This document shows, in pieces, positions 47,821 through 58,662 of a stretch of 64,000 nt of DNA. Made by a program: the position numbers and the translations under genes. A model generated the notes under the pieces. It did not search any database. It was given only the letters and a program-made list of their open reading frames with translations, and was not told the origin of the DNA. This DNA is from Acanthochromis polyacanthus (lineage: Eukaryota; Chordata; Actinopteri; Pomacentridae), in NCBI RefSeq assembly GCF_021347895.1, contig NC_067122.1:37542215-37606214 (forward strand), given 5' to 3'. Positions within the stretch are counted from its first letter, which is position 1; every line of letters starts with the position of its first letter.

Positions 47821-48029
47821 CTGTTGTGACTTTGTGTTTGGCAGGTGCCGTTTTCTTTTGTCAAATTCTGTATTTTGAAATCATTCTTGAAACTTTAGAT
47901 TTTTGTTTCTGTATGCCAATATGCTAAACAAATGATTCATATGAAGAAAATCCAGTTTCGGGCTTCAAAATAAAAATTATGTTGAAAAATATGATCTCAA
48001 AGTTTTTAATGACTGTCAGTGTATTTACC

Positions 48030-48478
48030 ACAACAGCTGTATGGCAACATTTGGACAGTCAGCTTTCTCTTTTAGAGGCTCTAAACTCTGGAATTCATTA
48101 CCAACCGATATCAAATTAATCACAGATTTAAAACCTTTCTCTGCAAAGGTCAAGTGCTGGCTAAAAGCAAATCAGAGCTGTAATCATTCTTAGTTTGCCA
48201 TGTTTTTTTTATTAACTTTTTTTGAACTGGTTTGTGTAATTATTTGTTTTTATGTGAACATGTATTTTATTGTTCTTTTGTAAACTTTTCTGTTATTTTA
48301 TGATGTTATATATTCTGACTTTTATATTTAAAGGCCCATCTAGGGACAAGAGTTGGAAACTAGCATTTGCTATAAACTCTCTGTGCAGCACATCAGATTC
48401 ATGCTAAGTAATGAAACTATGTTAAACTGCATCGTCCCTATCAAATAAATAAATTCAATTCAATTCAACAGTTTACCA
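48030..48478 (+). mobile_element. LINE 3'-end fragment
   Basis: The beginning can be read as SFLFRGSKLWNSLPTDIKLI and TDLKPFSAKVKCWLKANQS, the C-terminal tail of an EN-RT LINE. A 3' UTR follows, ending AATAAATAAATTCAATTCAA. It is a severely 5'-truncated copy in the plus direction. Confidence 0.7.
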
Positions 48479-48553
48479 ATGGGGTCTTTCAGAGATTGCT
48501 GAATTGATTAAAGGTTTTGAAAACTTGTTAATAAAAACAGTATAGATTAGTGT

Positions 48554-48847
48554 TTTCTTTCAATCCGACAGCTTAGTAAGGATTGTTGAGGATGTTCTTA
48601 TCTTTACATGTTTCAACTGCATCATTCGACGTGTTGATGACGTGTTGATGACGTGTTGACCATCCGACGGCGGGGGAGTGTGACTGAACTGTCACATCTG
48701 TCAGAATCTGTCAGGCCAGTCACCTCATAAAAGACACGTCGTCAACACGTCGGGTGATGCTTCTGAGGAAGACTGCAGACACAGTTGAAACATGCAAAGG
48801 TAAAAACATCCTTAATAATCCTTACTAAGTTGTTGGATAAAAAGAAA
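48554..48847. mobile_element. Foldback element with long inverted arms
   Basis: The left arm CAGCTTAGTAAGGATTGTTG...CATGTTTCAACTG matches the complement of the right arm at 48770-48847. Within the left arm ACGTGTTGATG occurs in tandem. The right arm has about 23 bases (48763-48785 region) that the left lacks. No frame is present; the family is unknown. Confidence 0.65.
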
Positions 48848-49082
48848 ATGGCAATCTAATGAAAAGATGACAAAATGAACACAAACAATCCAAAGACAAT
48901 ATATAATAATGAGTAAACACGAGCCATACTCTCACTTCAGAGATGTTCAAATAGATCTTGCTGCTGTCTGATGCTACAGATACTCAACTCAAAAGAAAGA
49001 TTTTTACAAACAACTGGAAGCAACAAAATATACTTGAGTTCCTGTTAGTTCCTCAGATTGCATCCATCACTGGTGAGTCTCA

Positions 49083-49579
49083 TTAACCCTCATCAGTACA
49101 TGTGGCCTATTAATCCATATACTTGGCTGTGGACCCCAGTAGTATTTCATCTGTTTCACATTTCTATACCTGACCATATACTATCAATATATGTTTTCTT
49201 AAAACATGTGTCATCTATAGATACAAATATGAAAGAAACAATGAAATTACTATTGATGATTACTGATATGTATTGCTTGCAATATTAGTGTAAGAACTCC
49301 TGAATCGAAATGAAACACAATGCAACTGAAGCAGTCATCATAAGAGCAACAAAACACAAACATACATAAATAAAAGATGCACAGTCTGGCTGAGGTCTGC
49401 ATATACCCCAAATGACTTTTTGATTTACACACCACAAACCTGGTTGGAATCAATTAAGCTTTGGTTTATATGATGGCAACTGTGTGGGTGACAACAACCT
49501 AAAGGGACTGAAAAATCCAAATTACAAATAAAAAAGTATGACAAGTTATATGGACCCCAGGGGTACTGATGAGGGATAA
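49083..49579. mobile_element. piggyBac-like MITE
   Basis: TTAA followed by CCCTCATCAGTAC at the left mirrors GTACTGATGAGGG followed by ATAA at the right. A CCC start after a TTAA target is the piggyBac pattern; one flank has mutated. No transposase remains; short ORFs are incidental. Confidence 0.65.
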
Positions 49580-51639
49580 CCTGACCTGTTACACACTGTT
49601 GTTATCATCCCAGCAAAAGTTTATTTTTATGGACAGTTCACTTTGTATTAATGTGTAAGACTGCAAGACAAAGTGAGTGAGAAAGAGTTTTGTCATTTGG
49701 GCACATGAACAATGTCTTCAGTATTCTCTGTGATGTTTGTAGAACCAATACTGGGACTGAATTGTGGAAATCACTTCACACCACTTGAAGGATTTAAATT
49801 TGTATGTCTTTTTGGCTTTCAGTTCAGATGTGTGCGGTGTTGAAAGTGATACAGAAGGTAGGTCTGCCGTAGTGAGACTGCAGTCACAGCTTTTATAGAA
49901 GAGTTACCACAGCAAACATTGGGCATGAGCCGGATACATTCAGATGCAATCAGATCAACAGAAAGTTGTGCATGTCTGCAAGGCGCTTCAGTTAGCTCAG
50001 CAGGTATGTTAAATGCGTCTGTAAAGTATTTCAGTCTAATTCAGTATTGTCTTTATTTGATTATTTTTGTACCACACACAGATACGAAATTTTTTGAAGA
50101 AAATTGATGAGTTTGCGACCTGGCACACAAACTGCCAAGACCCGAATTACAATGAATTGAACTGATTAAATTAGCACTGACTGCGAATCAATCATACAAA
50201 TTCTCGTAGGGACAATCCTCTGTGGCAGAGCAGGGGAAAACTACAAAAGGTGAAATGGACTCCCTTGTTTTTTCTTCACAGAGCTCTCAGTGCCAGATAC
50301 AGATTTAATCCAAATTTCATATCTTATGCTGCTTTCAGCTACAGGTTATGAACATTAATTAGGTTCCCTCTCCAAACTGCAGTGCTTCTGCCTCCTCGGC
50401 CTGTCAGACATGATCGTGGATTTGTCATATACTGTGAAAGCAAAATCTGCAGACATTCAGTTAGAGAGTCGGATTCAACAAGAGTGCTATGGGACTGTTT
50501 TTTTAGCAGCTGGAATATTTTTATTTCTGTTGGTAAAATATAGACGGGAAAGAAGATGTCACTTTAAATTCTCTTGCTGATTTGCGTTGGAAACACTGTT
50601 GGATGATCTGTCAGCACTGCATGTAGAACTCACAAAATCAAAGCTTGATAAAATTGTTATTTTGTCTCGATTCCTGGATCTTTTTGAGCTGCATTCGGAG
50701 AAAGCATTAACTTCTAATTTAGTATCTTCATTGTCTTTTTTTTTCTTGGCTTCCTCATCATAATATTTCAGAAGAAAATGCTGGAAAAGACGATAAGAAA
50801 GGTGAGAGCAAGAGAGTCCAATGGAGGGAGGGAGGAAGAAAAACAGTAAAGCAAAGAGTGTTTTGTATTTTTATCAAGTGTACTCTCCTCTCCTCTCGTG
50901 CCCCTTAAAATTTCCCCTGCATGCATTTTTAATTCCTACCGGTGGCAATATAGCTAAAGGTTCAAAAAGCAAAAGAACCAAGTATAAAAGTATAAGACAG
51001 GAGAGTGGGAGGATGAGATCACAAAATATTGAGTGAAAATGGGACAGGAGTAGTGTACAGAGGTGGAGGAGGAAAGAAATGGCGGAGAAAAAAAAGGAGG
51101 ATTTCAGTCCAAATAATGTTGACAAGTGCTGCAGCACGACAAGGCCAAAGAGAAACACAGAGAAGACATGGACAGAGGAGCATATGAGAGAGAAAAGTTA
51201 AAAGATGAAACTGGGAAGGAGTGATGAAGGTGAGAAAAAGATGAGAAGAGAGAAAGAAAGAGCAACGACAGAGGGGAAGCCAAATGGAGAGAAAGGAAGT
51301 ATTGATTGAAGAACGAAAAGATTTTTTTTTCCTGTCAGAGTAATTAGAAGCTGCTGAGTTGGTTCGAAGTCGCTGCTTACATGCAACTGTGACAAACACA
51401 GGCTGGAAAATGACCACCTTTTTTTTTCCTTTCTTTCTTTTCAGGGTCTCTCTTGGATGTTTTTCAGCCTGGTCCCTGTGGTGCAAAAGAAAACACCCCT
51501 GCCTACACAAAGTCACCAGTACACACAATGCACACTTGCCACCCTCATGCAAAGGGAGAAAAGGCTGAAAATGTAAGAAAAATAGCTAAAATTACCATGC
51601 CTACATGGAGGTTCCACTTCAGAGAGACAAGTAAATGAG
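49580..51639. other. Non-genic sequence with a purine-rich tract
   Basis: A strongly purine-rich stretch spans about 50780-51320; the minus ORFs across it are rich in Leu, Phe and Ser for that reason. 50330-50430 is repeat-free and could be a conserved element, but I have no proof. Confidence 0.4.
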
Positions 51640-52085
51640 ATTTACAAGGACACATCAAAAAGTTGTCGGTCTCACCAGGAAACAAGGGGTTTCAGTCCCA
51701 ATTTGGAGCATTACTGTATCCTATAAAGCCTTACATGAGTGGCAACAAAAACTCAAACGTTTAAAGCAATCAGAGAAAAAAGGAGAGGAAATCTTGGGAC
51801 AACATGTTCGTCCACACAGCATCAGGTGGTAGAAGCGGCCAGATGTGGTTTTGAACTGTTACTCCATGAACCTTACTCATCAGACCTGCATCATCTGAGT
51901 TATGTTTCTAAATCTTGGGTGGAGAATCTGGAGGCTCAATATGTGACCTACTTCTGCTAAGGTACAGCGAAGCTTCAACGGAGTTCAAGGAGACTATGTT
52001 GGAAAATCATGCAGAAATAACCTTTCTCCTGTTATGTTTTATGGTGAGGCCAAGAACTTTTTAATGTACCCTCATATTACATGAT
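51640..52085 (+). pseudogene. mariner-family transposase fossil
   Basis: HVRPHSIRW followed by FELLLHEPYSSDLHHLSY corresponds to the DNARPHT...HPPYSPDLAPSD region of mariner transposases, and VQGDYVGK to the usual C-terminal end. The right end, GAGGCCAAGAACTTTTTAAT with GTACCCTC, resembles a mariner inverted repeat. The catalytic residues cannot all be read. Confidence 0.55.
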
Positions 52086-52089
52086 AAAT

Positions 52090-53149
52090 ACTGTATTTAG
52101 TCAAATGTGTGTGGGAATTATTGAAAAGGATGTCTAGTAAATCAGCCTATTATAGAAACGGCCATGACTTTGCTGTAAAAGTCATGGGTGACTTTTACAA
52201 CCGCTGCTACGGCTTCTCTTAGAGCAGAAGCCTGTTATCTCGTCTGAAAGCTCTTGTTAAAAAGCAGATTTGTATTCAAGAGGATCTTCATGTAAAACAA
52301 TGTACCTTCTATAGCGAGGGCATGTGGCCAAATCACCTGAAACAGCTTCAATTTGTTTTATTTTTCTGGAGAGGAAAAGCTTGAAAAGGCGAGGAGATCA
52401 GGGAAGCCTCTCTTTTGGGGAGGAAGTAATTATTTTAAGCTGTGGCCTTGTTAAAAATGTGACTAATGTGTCTTTTAGAGTACAGTACAACAGCCAGACA
52501 GTTTTAGTGGTACCTCTGGCTATTCATGATCCAGCCCTGCTCCATTCAGCATGGTATTGTATTCCAATACAATCCCATTGACTTGGCAGCCTGGTTCAAT
52601 TACTAAGAGGAGCAATGTGATAATCTGGGTAAAGAGAAATGGATTTTTCTTTAAAATGGTCACTGCTCGGCAAGGAGGGGGGAGGAAGAGGGGGAGACAC
52701 AGCATCAAGCAAACCAAAGAAAAGGGATTAGTGAGTGCGGGACGCAATGCAAGAAGCAGGCAGAGAGAAATAAATTGGAGAGTAAAAGGAAGACATACAA
52801 GGGCAGAGAGGCATGGATGGGACACATTTACACCCATGACGGAGCAAAAAATAAAAAGAACAAAGGAGGACGTTAATCGATGGTTATTGCTCAGCATTCA
52901 GCACAGCATCAATCACTTGCTTGCTAGTCAGCCTGGATTACAGAATATAGTTTACATTTACCTCACTATAGACCAGACTGGACACACACAAACAAACACA
53001 CACACAGTCGATGAGTCACTCGACAAAGTCAGTTCCCAAAGCTTTTTTAGCCAGTTTCAATCCGGAGATTTCATTATTCCCTTCTTTTTGGTCATTTGAA
53101 TTTCTCATTACCTCAAGTCAGAAAACCACTTAACCAGTAAGATGACTCT
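52090..53149. other. Non-genic sequence
   Basis: The 182-codon plus ORF at 52551-53099 shows no domain and lies in purine-rich sequence. 52430-52640 is repeat-free and looks ordered, a candidate conserved element only. Confidence 0.4.
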
Positions 53150-54820
53150 AACCGAGCAGACAGGACAGTCACTGAGTCAACCAATCTGGCTTTGTTTTAA
53201 CAAGTTACACACACTTCAGTCTACTTAAAGCAATTATTTGATGAGTTAAAATAAAGACTGGTGTATATGTGACTAGTTAATACACATTTGCTTACTTATC
53301 AGTCTTTGTTTTAACTAGTCACGCACGGTCATCTAAACAGTCTGTAAGTTGCTCAATCAGTCCTTTCTTCATCAGGTCAGTCATCTTGTGATTACCTTAG
53401 TCATCTCTTAGACTTGGAGACTTAGTTGTCTCAACATCATCCAGTCATTCTAAAAGTTATTCCATCTCCTGTCACCCTTTTAGTCATCAAGTCATTTCGT
53501 CATTCATTAAATTACTCAGTAAAAATTGTTCAATCATCTTGTCACCTCAGCAATCATCAGGTTATCCAGTCAGTCATTGTCACTCATCAACAAATCACCC
53601 TCATCCTGTGATCTAGTTGTACTGTCACCTACCCAGTTGATCTCCAAGTCATCTAGTCCATCTCAAATTCATGTAGTTAATCTCCAAGTCATCTACCCAG
53701 TCTTAAAGTCATCTAATTAGGCCACAAGTCATCCTATCAGTTGTCCTATTAGTGATTCTGTGACTCGTTTAGTCATCAAGTCATCTTGTCAGTTTTTTTA
53801 AATAGTTCACTCAGTATTTCCGTCATCCAGTCAGTCACCAAGATATCTAGTCAGTTTGTGAGTGTGTAAACTTCTAGTCCTCACAGTATCTAGTGAGACA
53901 TTGATTGGGTTAATGATTGCGTTTTGTAGTTACATATCCGGTCATTTCGAATCGAGTACATCTATTCATTCATCAGGTTTTCTAGACAGTCATCAAGACA
54001 CCTACAAAAGTTTGGGGTCACTTAGAAATTTCCTTATCTTTGAAAGAAGCAAACCTTTGAACAGTAGTGTAATAAGTTCTGGTCAGTCGTCTTGTTAACA
54101 ATTTAAGTAGTCAGCTTGCCACTCATTTCACCAGTTTGTCAGTAAATCTGTCATCTAGATCACCTAAGCTGAGCCATCTATGCAACTTTTTAAGTCTTCA
54201 AGTCACCATATTGATTTTTTCTTCACTCACTCGGTCATCTAGTCAACCAGTCAGACAGGTAGCTAGTCAGACATCTTGTCACCCAAATTAAGTTCTCATC
54301 CATCCTGTATCCCAGTCAGACAGCGAGCTTAGTTAGCAAGTTTTTCTTTCTACAGTAGTCAACTACACAATTATCTTGTCACCTGAGTTAGTCTCTAAGT
54401 CATCAAGTCAGTCATCCAATCACCTGGTCAGTCACCTAGATCTTGTTTTCTTGTTCCAAACTTGTCATCTGCAGTCAGTAAGACACCAAAAAATGGCTGT
54501 GCTTCACTAAGTCAGTTATCTTGTTAACAAGTCAAAGAGTCAATTAGTCACTCATCTTGTCAGGTAGTCAGTCATTAAGTCACCTGGCTTACATAAGCTG
54601 AGTCATCTATGTACATTAAATCATCTTGTTCATTCTCTCTTCACTGAGTTAGCTGTCAGGTTGACAAGTCAGACAGGTAACTAGCTGGCCATCTTTTGAC
54701 ACATTCAGTTTAGTCAATGAGCCAGACTTTCACCTTGCCATTTATTTTATAACTACGTCAGTCACCAAATTATCTCGTCATGCCAACAGTTCAGCCACAT
54801 GCCACTTACTACGAATAAGC
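53150..54820. repeat. Long degenerate AGTCATC/AGTCAGT-rich tract
   Basis: Words such as AGTCATCTAGTCA, AGTCATCAAGTCATCTTGTC and CAGTCAGTCA recur irregularly on the plus strand through about 1.7 kb, with two dozen or more GTCATC occurrences. No fixed period is evident. It looks like an old short-unit repeat that has decayed. Confidence 0.75.
54005..54069. mobile_element. Truncated Tc1-type MITE
   Basis: CAAAAGTTTGGGGTCAC and TTTGAACAGTAGTG are the two ends of the family at 8764-8911, with the middle shortened. It lies inside the AGTCATC tract and has a TA (54070) on its right. Confidence 0.65.
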
Positions 54821-55369
54821 ATTTACTTCATGGGATGAATATACTTTAAAGGATGTAACGGCGTAAACAAGATCTGAGTCTAAACCAATGAAAGCTATTC
54901 AGCTACGTTGGGAAATGAAATGCAGTTTTTTCTTTGAATTCTGTACATGATGAACGGTTCTGTATCATTTTCTCTGCATTCACCTAATACTGCATTTATT
55001 TGAAAACTCTTCCAGTGTCAAAAGATGACACAAGCAATAATCATTTTTTAATAAAGGGCTAAATTTAGCACATTTACCTCACAGAATCATGTCGCTTCCG
55101 AATGTGGGTATTCCTTGTTGAATAAATAAAATCAGAGACACTGCTGAATCCCGGCAGTGTGCGTGTGCACGTGTGTGTGCGCTGTGGTCATGGGAAAGTG
55201 CATGGTTTGCGTCTTGAGTCTGTGTGTGTGTGTGTGTGTGCTCAACTGTGTGTGAGTGTCTGTGTGGCTGAGAAGGGACACAATATGGCACCATTAAGCC
55301 ACTTCTAATAACATCACATTCAGTACGGAGCCTCGAAGACCACAGTGGTCTCTGTGCTGGCCTGGGCGA

Positions 55370-55411
<42 letters not shown>

Positions 55412-56779
55412 GCATCTTCATACTATATATGCATTTGTGTAGGTGGATTTATTATGTGAGTATATCTGCAGGTATAGTATGGAATGTAGCAGTGTAAGAA
55501 TATCCCATGTGTATTTCTGAGTGCATGCGTGTGTGATTTTGTGTATGCTATGCTCAGGTTATTCTTACGTTGACTGTGGTTCAGGCTAAGTGTCTGTGTG
55601 CTTCAAAAGATATATTTGTGTTAGGTATATGTTTAGTATAAGCATGCATATATACTGTGTGCAGATTAGGACATAAAGCTTACCCACACAGGTCAATAAA
55701 TCAAGGTCAATTTTACCTCTATGACTACTCTGACTGTGTTTTTTTTTTTTTTTTTTTTTGCTAAATGCGTCATAAATGTACAAAACTTCGACTGTATAGC
55801 ACAAACTTGCTTTTATTTCTAAGTTCAGACACAACAAAGCCATGATTCATTTTTCCACCTCTGCTGAGAGACACATTTTAATCTTCACTTAATGGAGGAG
55901 TCTCTGTTTGCTATCTGCATCTCTTTCATCCTTCCTATACCCATCCTCTACTTTCCTTATAGTGCGTCTCCTTTTTGTAGCCTTGAAAGGAATATCTATT
56001 CTTAGAGATTTGAATCTTGTGGCTTCAAGTTACAGAATCTTGATTTTTGGGTTTAAAGTGTCAGCATTTAGTCTTCTTGCAATTTCCAGCTAAATAGCGT
56101 CTGAGTGTGGAGAATTTCCTCCCTACCTGTCCAGACAGACAGCCAAACATAATCACAAAGCACAACAATGATAGCAATGCCACTGCACTGACACTGATAT
56201 ATGCCGCTGACTGTGATTTTATAGGATCATAGGTTCAAAACTGCAAAGAAATCTGTCATGGGCAGCTGCTGAAACAAGTGAATGTCTCTCAGGTCTCAAC
56301 CAGATCTGTTCTGCTTGAGGGCAGCACACAGTGAAAGTTAATGAGGGTTAGGGATAGCCAACTAAAATATTCAATTTCTCATTAAAATGTCTGTTTTCTT
56401 CCTGCAGGTATGAATATGTCACAAAACTCTGAGAATATAAAGTCATTTCTGTACTGACAAGTCTGTCAAATGAATTTAACCTGAACAAGTATTTGTGGGA
56501 TTGCATTAAGAAATTACTTTCATACATCGAAGGGAGTGATGTCAGCAGTCATTAACTTATTCCAGATACAGCACCCCATTTGCTAAGTTCAAAGAGTTTT
56601 TTTGTCTGTTTTCCCTGTTCAAGCTGTTCTACGCAACACATCTTAAAGAATCCGATCACAAGTGGGCAGTTTTAGATACAAAGGAGTTTACTTTTGAATC
56701 CAATATGTAATTTTGCACTGGAACTTTAAAGAAGGGTGGCAGTGATAGCAGACAGAAAGACCTAGTGATATTTCTATTT
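54821..56779. other. Non-genic sequence with TG and T tracts
   Basis: (TG)10 at 55221-55240 and a T-run at 55739-55759 are present. No gene was recognised. Confidence 0.4.
55371..55409. repeat. (TG)n microsatellite
   Basis: An uninterrupted TG run of 19 units. Confidence 0.97.
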
Positions 56780-57129
56780 CAGTCAGCTCCAAAAGTATTT
56801 CAACAGTAACATAAATTTTCATTATTTTCCCTCTTTAGGCAACCCCAGTGGATTTTAAATGAAGCAATCAACATGTGATTGAAGTGTAGACTTTCAGCTT
56901 CAACTCAAGGGCTATAGCAAAAATATTGTGTGAACCGTTTATCCCTCAATTTTAACAGTCTCAAAAGTAATCGCACAATTGACCGAAAAGCAGTCTAATG
57001 GGTGTCACAAATTTCCTTGTTATTCTATGAAAAATTAAGAACTCTTCTGTGACCTATCATGTTAAGATTTTGTTTCTGATGTTGGAAAATACATCACAAG
57101 TGGAAAAAGCAATCAGTGCTTTTGCAAGG

Positions 57130-57420
57130 ACTTTCTGTGTTATTATTTTTGCTTCAGAATGGGTTTATTATTGGAACTTGCATGGCTGAATTATTTTAAT
57201 ACAGAGTTTGAGCAGGGTTGTAGGTGAGCCGACCTGCTAAGCTGCAGCTAATGGGGAGAGGTGGGTGGAAATAGAGGCGGGGAATTCATAGATCTGCACA
57301 TTGGAGAAGAAAGAAATGTAGAGTTAGATCTAAACCCAATTATGGAGAATATTTTCATGGAAAAAATAAAACTTCTAAGTATGTCAATTTAGTACACAGA
57401 GATGAGTTGTTAGGGGTTCA
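57130..57420. repeat. Copy of the three-copy diverged repeat, nested in the Tc1 element
   Basis: GTGTTTGAGCAGG-like sequence, then GTAGAGTTAGATCTAAACCC, TATTTTCATGGAAAAAAT, CTAAGTATGTCAATTTAGTA and ACACAGAGATGAGTTGTTAG match the order in the copies at 13.8 and 39.1 kb. It ends GGGGTTCAAA. Confidence 0.55.
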
Positions 57421-57639
57421 AACTTGACTGAAAATGGAGTTTAAGAAGATGAAACATCTGAATTTGAAGTGTTTTTCAGTCTTTGTGAATTTGCATTGTT
57501 GGCTGCTTATGGGAACTTCATGCAGTGTGAAGAAGAATCCATGGAAGTGAAGCAGGCCATCATAAGCCTTATAAATTAAACCAGACCTATTAGTGGCTAA
57601 ATCAACATTTTTCCAAATTAATTCTTGATATATTTTTTA

Positions 57640-58460
57640 AAAATGAATGCAGTGGTAGGATCAGCAGCAGCAAAAGGCCTGAAGGATTACAGAAGACACT
57701 TAAAGTGGATGATTGATAAATTCTTTCCTCTGTGAACAAAAACTTCTGCGAAACAACTTCTGGTCGAGTCAAGAAAACTTTTGAGGAGGTAGACGTGTCA
57801 CTGTCAAGAACACAATCAAGAGATGCCTTTATGAGTGTAAACACAAGGTTTATCTCAGTATGTAAATCACTGGTGGTGCATTAGCACAGAAGGCTCAGAC
57901 TAGACTTTGGTATAAAATGTCTGAAATAGCCTACACACTTCTGGGAAAAGATTCTTTGGAAAGTTGAAACCAAGATGAACTTGCACCAGAATGATGGGAG
58001 AGAAAGGTTTGCAATCTAAGACATACCACTTCCTCTGTGAAGCCTCACAAAGGCAGTATTTACCGGTGATGTGACTGCAGGTAGAAGTGGGCTGATGAAT
58101 TCTAAAGTGTATATAGCTATACTTTTTGCTCACATTCGCTCAAACACTGCAAAACTGATAGAATGGTGCTTCACAGTACAAATGGACAAACCAAACAGAA
58201 CCAAAGAGCTTCTTCAGGCAAAGAAATGGAATATTGTTAAATGGCCAAGTCAGTGGCCTGATCTCAGCCCAACTGAGCGGCTTTTCAGTCACTGAAGACC
58301 AAACTGAGGGCAGAAAGATCTAAGAAAGAATAAAGAGAAGCAACTAAAGGAGGCTGCAGTAAAATCCTGCCAAAGCATTTCAAAGGAGAAAACTCAGCAT
58401 TTGGTGATGATGACCATAGGTTACAGACTTTGAATCCAAAGGATTTGTATCCAAGTTTGA
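57640..58460 (+). pseudogene. Tc1-like transposase pseudogene
   Basis: Segments align in order: a remnant of the second HTH (57660-57800), the first catalytic region reading ILWKVETKMNL (normally WTDET, so D is V at 57963-57965), VQMD near the second Asp (58180), then QAKKWNIVKWPSQWPDLSPT with the Glu kept. Stops and frameshifts follow. It cannot be active. Confidence 0.75.
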
Positions 58461-58662
58461 AAAATAAGCTCATCGTTATGTTGAAAATGATGTGAGTTTG
58501 TCAAGTTACTTTAAGCCGGTGAAACTGGAGTGACTGTGAAACAAATGGCTGTCTTTCTAAGTTTTAATTGTGTCTTGATGGCTTCTTCATTTCAAATCAA
58601 TTGGGATGGTGTAGAGACAAAAAAGAATGTATCACTGTCCAAAGTACATATGGATCTGGCTG

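Larger units (their letters stand above)
47347..48021 (+). mobile_element. 675-bp Tc1-type element reduced to its HTH
   Basis: The left end TACTGACAGTCAATAGAAAC and the complement of the right end, CACTGACAGTCATTAAAAAC, are followed in both by TTTGAG and flanked by TA (47345-47346, 48022-48023). Inside are a TATA box and one short frame that keeps the transposase N-terminal HTH and the last C-terminal residues. The whole catalytic core has been deleted. Confidence 0.85.
56780..58662 (+). mobile_element. Old full-span Tc1-like element with a nested repeat
   Basis: The left end CAGTCAGCTCCAAAAGTATT and the right end TATGGATCTGGCTG are the eroded inverted repeats of a Tc1 family whose intact ends read CAGTCA(C/G)CTCCAAAAGTATT. 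Transposase remnants lie at 57640-58460. A diverged repeat (57130-57420) is nested in its 5' part. Confidence 0.75.

Noticed and set aside
52551..53099. 182-codon plus-strand ORF
   Set aside because: It is Arg/Lys-rich because of a purine-rich tract; no domain or conserved motif is visible.
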